Positions 6,204 through 10,812 of a DNA stretch of 10,812 nucleotides are shown piece by piece. Numbering within the stretch: position 1 is the first letter of the stretch; the number at the start of each line of letters is the position of its first letter. A program made the translations under genes and the position numbers. The DNA comes from a bacterium (GTDB lineage Bacteria; Chloroflexota; Dormibacteria; UBA8260; Bog-877), in NCBI GenBank assembly GCA_021802115.1, contig JAKABA010000130.1, positions 1 to 10,812 on the forward strand, read 5' to 3'. Under the pieces are notes generated by a model that saw only the letters and a program-made list of their open reading frames with translations, had not been told where the DNA came from and searched no databases.

Positions 6204-6845
6204 TTGAGTGACAGCGGCTTCTTCGTGAGCGTGGAGGGTCTCGACGGCTCCGGCAAGACCACCCAGGTGGGCCGTCTCGCCCAGGCCCTGGCCGCCACCG
6301 GGCGCCAGGTGACGGTGGTGCGGGATCCGGGCTCGACCGCGCTGGGAGAGCGAGTGCGCGACCTGCTCTTGGAGCCGATCACGGGAGCGCAGGTCAGCCA
6401 CTGGGCGGAGACGGCTCTCTTCTTGGCCTCCCGGCTGCAGCTGGCGACGGAGGTGATCGCGCCGGCCCTGGCCCAGGGAGCCGTCGTGGTGTCGGACCGC
6501 TACCTCGATTCCACTCTGGCGTACCAGGGGGCCCGCGGCGTCCCCACCGGTGAGATCCTCGAGATGCACCGGCTGTGCGGACTGACCCGCCTTCCCGATC
6601 TCACCCTCGTCCTCGACCTTCCCGTGGACCTGGCCCGGGTCCGGCGTGAGGGTGCGTCGGCTCCCGACCGCATGGAGCTGGAGTCCAACTCGTACCATGA
6701 GACGGTCCGGGCAGGCTACCTGGACCTTGCCGGGCAGTTCCCGGACCGGATCGTGGTCGTGGACGCCGACCGGCCGGCCGACGAGCTCGCTCGCCAGTGC
6801 GAGGATCTGGTCAGAGATCGGATGAATGCGGGGAGACAGCTTTGA
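6204..6845 (+). CDS. tmk: Thymidylate kinase
   Basis: This enzyme phosphorylates dTMP to dTDP with ATP, an essential step in dTTP synthesis. The 213-residue product has the P-loop GLDGSGKTTQ (12-21), RDPGSTALGERVRDLLL in place of the common REPGGT motif, the DRY motif in SDRYLDSTLAYQG (97-109), and the LVLDLPVD strand. The LID/adenine region is RVRREGASAPDRMELE. I chose TTG 6204 (MSDSGFFVSVEGLDG) because GGGAGG at 6187-6192 lies 11 nt upstream. The alternative GTG at 6192 overlaps that ribosome-binding site and adds four non-conserved residues. The RDPGST variant keeps the Arg and the Pro-Gly but changes Glu to Asp and Gly to Ser. The TGA at 6843-6845 overlaps the TTG start of darA, so the two genes are probably translationally coupled. 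Confidence 0.96.
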   Translation: MSDSGFFVSVEGLDGSGKTTQVGRLAQALAATGRQVTVVRDPGSTALGERVRDLLLEPITGAQVSHWAETALFLASRLQLATEVIAPALAQGAVVVSDRYLDSTLAYQGARGVPTGEILEMHRLCGLTRLPDLTLVLDLPVDLARVRREGASAPDRMELESNSYHETVRAGYLDLAGQFPDRIVVVDADRPADELARQCEDLVRDRMNAGRQL

Positions 6846-7165
6846 AGCTGGTGGTGGCGATCGTCCATGAGCAGGACGCCGCCCGAGCGCTGGAGGCGCT
6901 GGGCGCACGGGGCTTCGGGGTGACGCGGCTCAACAGCGAGGGAGGCTTCCTGGAGCGCCGCAACTCGCTGCTGCTTCTGGGACTGGACGACAGCCTGGTC
7001 GACGAGGCCATCGCGACCCTGCGCTCGGTGTGCCGTCCGCGGCATGAGCAGATGACCAGCGGGCGAGGGCACGACCAGGCGGCCGCCTACGACGTGGACG
7101 TCGAGGTCGAGATCGGCCGGGCCACCGTCTTCGTGCTGGACCTGGGCCGCGTCGAGCGGCTCTGA
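6842..7165 (+). CDS. darA: Cyclic-di-AMP receptor, DarA/PstA (YaaQ) family
   Basis: This 107-residue PII-like protein belongs to the family that binds the second messenger cyclic di-AMP as a trimer; downstream targets are unresolved even in model species. It follows the YaaQ pattern from end to end: MKLVVAIVHEQD, GFGVTRLNSEGGFLERRN (the GGFL glycine pair is typical), LLLLGLDDSLVDEAI, and the C-terminal strand VEVEIGRATVFVLDL. The start is TTG 6842, giving the family-typical MKLVVA N-terminus. GGGAG at 6831-6835 lies 6 nt upstream, and the start overlaps the tmk stop (TTGA). The frame is also open upstream from an ATG at 6797, but that stretch lies inside tmk and has no family similarity. In Bacillus the next genes are yaaR and holB. 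Here the next gene is a MoxR ATPase after an 89-bp gap. Confidence 0.93.
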   Translation: MKLVVAIVHEQDAARALEALGARGFGVTRLNSEGGFLERRNSLLLLGLDDSLVDEAIATLRSVCRPRHEQMTSGRGHDQAAAYDVDVEVEIGRATVFVLDLGRVERL

Positions 7166-7254
7166 CCGACGGGGCATCGCCCGGCCTCTGCTCGCCTTAT
7201 ACTGCCGCCTGGGCAGGAGGGGGTTGGATCGGCACCAAGAGCAGGGAGAATCCC
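7166..7254 (+). promoter_or_regulatory. Intergenic region before MoxR with a possible -10 element
   Basis: The 89-bp gap between darA and the MoxR gene contains TTATACT (7197-7203), a fair -10 hexamer in an otherwise GC-rich stretch. There is no convincing -35 about 17 bp upstream. A purine-rich AGGGAGA (7243-7249) precedes the GTG at 7255 and is its likely ribosome-binding site. The MoxR module may have its own promoter here in addition to read-through from tmk-darA. Confidence 0.35.
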
Positions 7255-8214
7255 GTGGGATCAACCGCCCCCGAGCAGGTCCGCGGGCTGACCGAGGCCG
7301 TGGGCACGGTCATAGTCGGCAACCGCGCCCAGATTGAGCTCTGCACCATCGCCTGGCTGGTGGGAGGGCACGTCCTCATCGAGGATGTGCCCGGAGTTGG
7401 CAAGACGATGCTGGCGAAGGCGCTCGCCAAGGCGACCGGCGGGCACTTCGACCGGGTCCAGTTCACCCCGGACCTGCTCCCGGGAGACATCACCGGAGCC
7501 AACATCTACTACCCCGCCCAGGGGGCCTTCGAGTTCCGCCGGGGGCCGGTCTTCACCCAGATCCTGCTCGCGGATGAGATCAACCGGGCGACGCCCAAGA
7601 CCCAGTCGGCCCTCCTCGAGGCCATGGAGGAGCGTCAGGTCACGGTCGACGGCACCACCCATCCGCTGCCGGACCCTTTCGTGGTGCTGGCGACCCAGAA
7701 CCCCATCGAGTACCAGGGCACGTTCGCCCTCCCCGAGGCCCAGGTCGACCGCTTCCTGATGCGGGTCTCACTGGGCTACGCCGACCTGGCCGGAGAGCTG
7801 GAGATCCTGGAGAGGTTCGGCAACGCCTCCCCGCTCAGCGACCTCCAGCCGGTCACAACTCCCGAGGATTACCCGGCCCTGCGCGAGGCGGTGATGTCCA
7901 TCTTCGTCGCCGAGGACATCAAGGAGTATCTCGTGCGTCTGGTCCAGCGCACCCGTCGCCACCCCGACCTGGCCCTGGGGGCCAGCGTCCGCGCCAGCCT
8001 GGGTTTGCTGCGGGCCAGCCAGGCCCGGGCCCTGATGCAGGACCGGACCTACGTGGTGCCCGACGACATCAAGGCCCTGGCCATGCCTGTGCTGCTCCAC
8101 CGGATGGTCCTGAAGGCCAATGCCGAGCTCCGGGGTGCCACCGGCGAGGCGATCCTGGAGGAGGTCCTCGAGAGCGAGCCGGTCCCTCTGGGGGGCCAGC
8201 GCGCGGTGGGCTGA
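7255..8214 (+). CDS. MoxR family AAA+ ATPase
   Basis: MoxR ATPases are cytoplasmic AAA+ chaperone-like proteins thought to act on, or help mature, partners encoded beside them. The 319-residue product is full length. It has Walker A DVPGVGKT (44-51), the FTPDLLPGDITG segment (70-81), Walker B ILLADEIN (103-110), RATPKTQSALLEAMEE (111-126), sensor 1 VLATQNP (144-150), and an arginine-finger region EAQVDRF (161-167). The C-terminal lid domain contains VRASLGLLRASQARAL and VPDDIKALAMPVLLHR. The start is GTG 7255, supported by AGGGAGA just upstream and by a normal MoxR N-terminus (EQVRGLTEAVGTVIVGN). A DUF58 gene follows 42 bp after the TGA at 8212-8214, then a TgpA-like gene, the standard MoxR cluster order. 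Confidence 0.95.
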   Translation: MGSTAPEQVRGLTEAVGTVIVGNRAQIELCTIAWLVGGHVLIEDVPGVGKTMLAKALAKATGGHFDRVQFTPDLLPGDITGANIYYPAQGAFEFRRGPVFTQILLADEINRATPKTQSALLEAMEERQVTVDGTTHPLPDPFVVLATQNPIEYQGTFALPEAQVDRFLMRVSLGYADLAGELEILERFGNASPLSDLQPVTTPEDYPALREAVMSIFVAEDIKEYLVRLVQRTRRHPDLALGASVRASLGLLRASQARALMQDRTYVVPDDIKALAMPVLLHRMVLKANAELRGATGEAILEEVLESEPVPLGGQRAVG

Positions 8215-8256
8215 CGCCCACCCTCGCGCCGGGGTCGGCACCAGGGACTCGGCCGA

Positions 8257-9453
8257 ATGTACAGGGCAGCGCTGCTGGCGGTGGTGGCGGTGGCCGCCTT
8301 CTTCGCGTACATCAACGGGGTGCAGCTGGCCTTCTCGGTGGTGTACGCGGCCCTCCTGGTCACCCTGCTCTCCCTGGTCTGGAGCTGGCTGGCATGCCGA
8401 GGCATCTCCTTCTCACGTCAGGCTCCGGGCGGGACCCAGATGGTGGGCGAGCTCTTCTCGCAGCGATTCACGGTCAGCAACCGCTCGTTTCTACCCATCC
8501 CTCTGCTGGAGATGCACGACCTGGCGAGGTTTCCCGGATATCGCGCCTCCAGGGGCCTCTCGCTCCACGCCCATGAGGAGGCCGTTTGGGACAGCGAGGT
8601 TCGGCTGCTGGCTCGGGGCCGCTACACCCTGGGGCCCACCGAGATCCGCCTGGCGGATCCGTTCGGCCTGTTTCCGCGCCGCGTTCGCTTTTCCGCCGAG
8701 GGATCCGTGCTCGTCTATCCCGCCATCTACCATATGCCGGACTTCGCCTTCATCGGCGCACGGGCCGGCCTCGACTCCGACCGTGGAGGACGGCCTCGCG
8801 ACGTGCCGCCGAGCGCCTCAGGGATCCGCGAGCACGACCCCGCCGACGGCATCAACCGGATCCATTGGATCTCCACCGCCCGCAAGGGCCGGCTCATGAG
8901 CCGAACGTTCGACGCCGAGGAGGGGTCGGATCTCCTGATCGTGCTCGACCTGCGGCGCGGGCTCCACCATGGCACAGCCCCCGAGAGCTCCCTCGAGTAC
9001 GCGGTCACCCTGGCGGCCTCGGTTGCCCACGGCGCCATCCGCCAGGGCCGGGCGGTGGCGATGCTGGCGACCGATCGCCAGCTGACCAACATCGGGCCCG
9101 GCCGAGGCGACGCCCAGGAGCAGCTGATCATGGAGAATCTGGCGCTCGCGCAGGCCGACGGCCAGGTGGGCTTGGGCGACGTCCTCTACCGCCACCTGCC
9201 CGCCTGGCGGACCAGGGGCAACATCGTCCTGGTCACCTCGGACCCTTCGGGCGAGTGGGTCGAGGCGATGGCCGCCGGATCCCAGCCCGGACGCAAGGCG
9301 GTGGCAATCTACGTAGACTCCCGCTCCTTCCAGAGCCCGCCGCGGACGACGACCATCCCCGCGCAGTGGCGCTTGGTGCTGGACATCTGGACGATTCGCC
9401 GGGGCGACGACCTCTCCCGCCTCGACCCGGTGGTGGGCAGAGCAGTTGTCTGA
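8257..9453 (+). CDS. DUF58 domain-containing membrane protein
   Basis: The 398-residue protein begins with two hydrophobic segments (about 4-20 and 22-46), which probably form a membrane hairpin. A beta-rich region (55-165) and the DUF58 core follow: SGIREHDPADGINRIHW (188-204), ISTARKGRLMSRTFDAEEG (205-223) and LLIVLDL (226-232). DUF58 proteins are related to von Willebrand factor A folds, but the DxSxS metal site is not recognisable here (LDLRRG), as in many family members. They co-occur with MoxR ATPases and are presumed partners or clients; the molecular role is unknown. The start is ATG 8257, which places the first membrane segment at the N-terminus. The TGA at 9451-9453 overlaps the proposed TTG start of the next gene by 8 bp. 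Confidence 0.93.
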   Translation: MYRAALLAVVAVAAFFAYINGVQLAFSVVYAALLVTLLSLVWSWLACRGISFSRQAPGGTQMVGELFSQRFTVSNRSFLPIPLLEMHDLARFPGYRASRGLSLHAHEEAVWDSEVRLLARGRYTLGPTEIRLADPFGLFPRRVRFSAEGSVLVYPAIYHMPDFAFIGARAGLDSDRGGRPRDVPPSASGIREHDPADGINRIHWISTARKGRLMSRTFDAEEGSDLLIVLDLRRGLHHGTAPESSLEYAVTLAASVAHGAIRQGRAVAMLATDRQLTNIGPGRGDAQEQLIMENLALAQADGQVGLGDVLYRHLPAWRTRGNIVLVTSDPSGEWVEAMAAGSQPGRKAVAIYVDSRSFQSPPRTTTIPAQWRLVLDIWTIRRGDDLSRLDPVVGRAVV

Positions 9454-10812
9454 GCTGGCGCTGACGGCGCTGCTCGCGCTGGCGGTGGTGGCGGCTTTGG
9501 CGGCCGCACCGCTGCGGACCCCGGCCTTCGCCGCCGAGGTGGGGCGGGGGGCCGTGGGCGACTCCGCCTTCGGTCGCCTGGGCTCCCCCGCCTGGGTGGG
9601 CCTGGTCCTCTCGCTGCTGCTGGCGGTCTCCACCGCGGGCGCGCTGGCGGTCACAGTGCTGGGCGGGCTGGGGATGTCGGGCTGTCTGCTGGCCGCCATC
9701 GGCGTCCTCATGGCCGCGGCCAGCGCGCGCCTCCTCCGCAACCGTTCCCTCGGCATCACCGGTCTGGTGGCCGCGGGGATCGTCACCACCGGGGTGATCA
9801 CGGTCCAGGTCGCGGCGGGGCTCGGCGCCACCGGGGGGCCGGTCAGCCTGCTCCACCAGGTGCTGGCCAGCCCCGCCGGCTCCCAGCTCTTCGCCCTCCT
9901 GGTGGTCTGCTGGGCCACGGGCGCCTGGGTCGGCTGGCTGGCGATCCGCGAGCGCGCCGGGGCGTTCGCGTGCGCGGTGCCCCTGGTGGTGCTGGTCGCC
10001 GACCTGGTCAACGTCCCGCCGGTGCTCGAAAGCGCCCCCGCCTGGCCGGTGGTCGGAGCCACGGTGTCGGGGTTGGCGCTGGTGGGCTGGGTCCACCAGG
10101 AGCAGCAGCTGGCGAGATGGTCCAGCCTGGGTGTCCCCTGGTCCGGAACCCGGCCCGGTCGCGGGCTGGGGATCGTGGTGGGGTTGGCGCTGGCGGTGTC
10201 GCTGCTGGCGGTGATCGCACCGCCTCTCAACCGCACCAACATCAGCGAGCGGTTCTTCCACAGCGGGCCTCACATCAGCAAGACCCGGCCGTCGGCGAAG
10301 ATAGCTGCGATCTCCGGCTACTCGACCGCGGTGGTTCCCGGTGGGCCCATCCGCCAGGTCAGGGACCCGGTCTTGAGCTACCGGACCTCCGCCGCCGGCG
10401 GCACCGTCTACCTGCGCGGGGTCACGCTCAGCGACTTCAGCAACGGCAATTGGTACCCAGCTCCGGCGACCGCCATCACCCTCAAGAGCGGTCGCATCAT
10501 CCCCTTCCAGGACTCAGCCCCGCAGGGGACCGTCGCCACCGAGCTGGGCCGCCAGGAGGTGTCGCTCACCGTCACCTACCTGGGGACGGGCGCTCAGGAT
10601 GTGCCCGACCTGCTGTATCCGGGAACCCCCCTGGACACGCCCACCCTGCCCGCGGTGTATCGGGTGCAGGGCCAGACCTTCGGCCATTCGCTGCTGACCA
10701 TCAACGACATCACCACCGGGGCCGGCCTGGCCAATTCCCTGCCCTCGTCGCAGACGATCACGACCTACGGATCGGTCTCGGTCGCCACCGCTGCGGAGCT
10801 GGAGTCGGCCGG
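9446..10812 (+). CDS. TgpA-like transglutaminase-family membrane protein (3' end cut off)
   Basis: The frame is open without a stop from TTG 9446 to the right edge (455 codons). The first 260 residues are strongly hydrophobic, with about seven or eight predicted membrane helices (roughly 4-23, 50-71, 76-96, 103-124, 148-167, 172-191, 200-216, 240-259). A non-membrane region follows, containing VRDPVLSYRTSAAGG and VYLRGVTLSDFSNGNWYP (321-338). That V/YLRG...F/Y-x-G-x-W pattern is typical of TgpA-type proteins just before the transglutaminase-like domain, which would lie beyond the window. Members occur next to MoxR and DUF58 genes; in Pseudomonas aeruginosa TgpA is essential, but its substrate is unresolved. 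The start is uncertain. TTG 9446 overlaps the DUF58 stop (TTGTCTGA) with only a weak purine stretch upstream. The catalytic Cys-His-Asp cannot be assessed here. Confidence 0.85.
   Translation, partial: MSELALTALLALAVVAALAAAPLRTPAFAAEVGRGAVGDSAFGRLGSPAWVGLVLSLLLAVSTAGALAVTVLGGLGMSGCLLAAIGVLMAAASARLLRNRSLGITGLVAAGIVTTGVITVQVAAGLGATGGPVSLLHQVLASPAGSQLFALLVVCWATGAWVGWLAIRERAGAFACAVPLVVLVADLVNVPPVLESAPAWPVVGATVSGLALVGWVHQEQQLARWSSLGVPWSGTRPGRGLGIVVGLALAVSLLAVIAPPLNRTNISERFFHSGPHISKTRPSAKIAAISGYSTAVVPGGPIRQVRDPVLSYRTSAAGGTVYLRGVTLSDFSNGNWYPAPATAITLKSGRIIPFQDSAPQGTVATELGRQEVSLTVTYLGTGAQDVPDLLYPGTPLDTPTLPAVYRVQGQTFGHSLLTINDITTGAGLANSLPSSQTITTYGSVSVATAAELESA

Noticed and set aside
7171..7182. GGGC-ATC-GCCC hairpin after darA as a terminator
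   Set aside because: The stem is only 4 bp with a 3-nt loop and no following T-tract, too weak to call.
8818..10273. Two long minus-strand open frames (474 and 346 codons) opposite the DUF58 and TgpA-like genes
   Set aside because: Their products are low-complexity Arg/Pro/Ala/Gly/Thr/Gln sequences with no recognisable domain. The plus strand here has clear DUF58 motifs and membrane helices, so these are antisense shadows of GC-rich coding DNA.

Overview
The window is a dense, very GC-rich bacterial chromosomal segment with strong G/C preference at third codon positions. It carries ten protein genes; the first is cut by the left edge and the last by the right edge. I see no mobile elements, tRNAs, rRNAs or CRISPR arrays. 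Several genes appear to start at TTG, GTG or possibly CTG. A DarA/PstA-type cyclic-di-AMP receptor next to tmk, a Ycf45/SpoIIIAA-like R3H ATPase and the PdxS/PdxT (DXP-independent) vitamin B6 route suggest a high-GC member of the Terrabacteria, for example a Chloroflexota/Dormibacterota-type or actinobacterial lineage. That placement is inference and a marker-gene tree would be needed to settle it.

Layout: (1) 1-1192, pdxS (3' two thirds) and pdxT on the plus strand, the two subunits of pyridoxal-5'-phosphate synthase. (2) 1238-3294, an alkylation-repair locus. ogt (O6-alkylguanine-DNA methyltransferase) on the minus strand diverges from a plus-strand fusion of an Ada zinc/methyl-acceptor domain, an AraC-type HTH and an AlkA 3-methyladenine glycosylase. 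The 74-bp gap between them contains a near-perfect 15-bp inverted repeat. (3) 3324-4373, a tandem GNAT-like protein of unknown substrate. (4) 4374-4542, a structured leader with a 21-codon upstream ORF. (5) 4516-10812, a plus-strand run of R3H/AAA ATPase, tmk, darA, MoxR ATPase, DUF58 protein and a TgpA-like membrane protein that continues past the right edge.

How the genes work together: PdxT supplies ammonia to PdxS for PLP synthesis. Ogt and the Ada-AlkA fusion together hold the activities that E. coli distributes between Ada and AlkA, so the divergent pair looks like a self-contained adaptive response to methylating agents. The MoxR-DUF58-TgpA trio is a widespread module in which an AAA+ chaperone-like ATPase is paired with a membrane-anchored DUF58 protein and a membrane transglutaminase-like protein, usually linked to envelope functions. 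tmk and darA are translationally coupled by overlap, as tmk-yaaQ are neighbours in Bacillus, but the usual downstream yaaR/holB genes are absent here.

Most genes belong to known families. The least explained items are the inverted repeat in the repair promoter region, the leader and start of the R3H ATPase gene, and the placement of a c-di-AMP receptor directly before an envelope-associated MoxR module.
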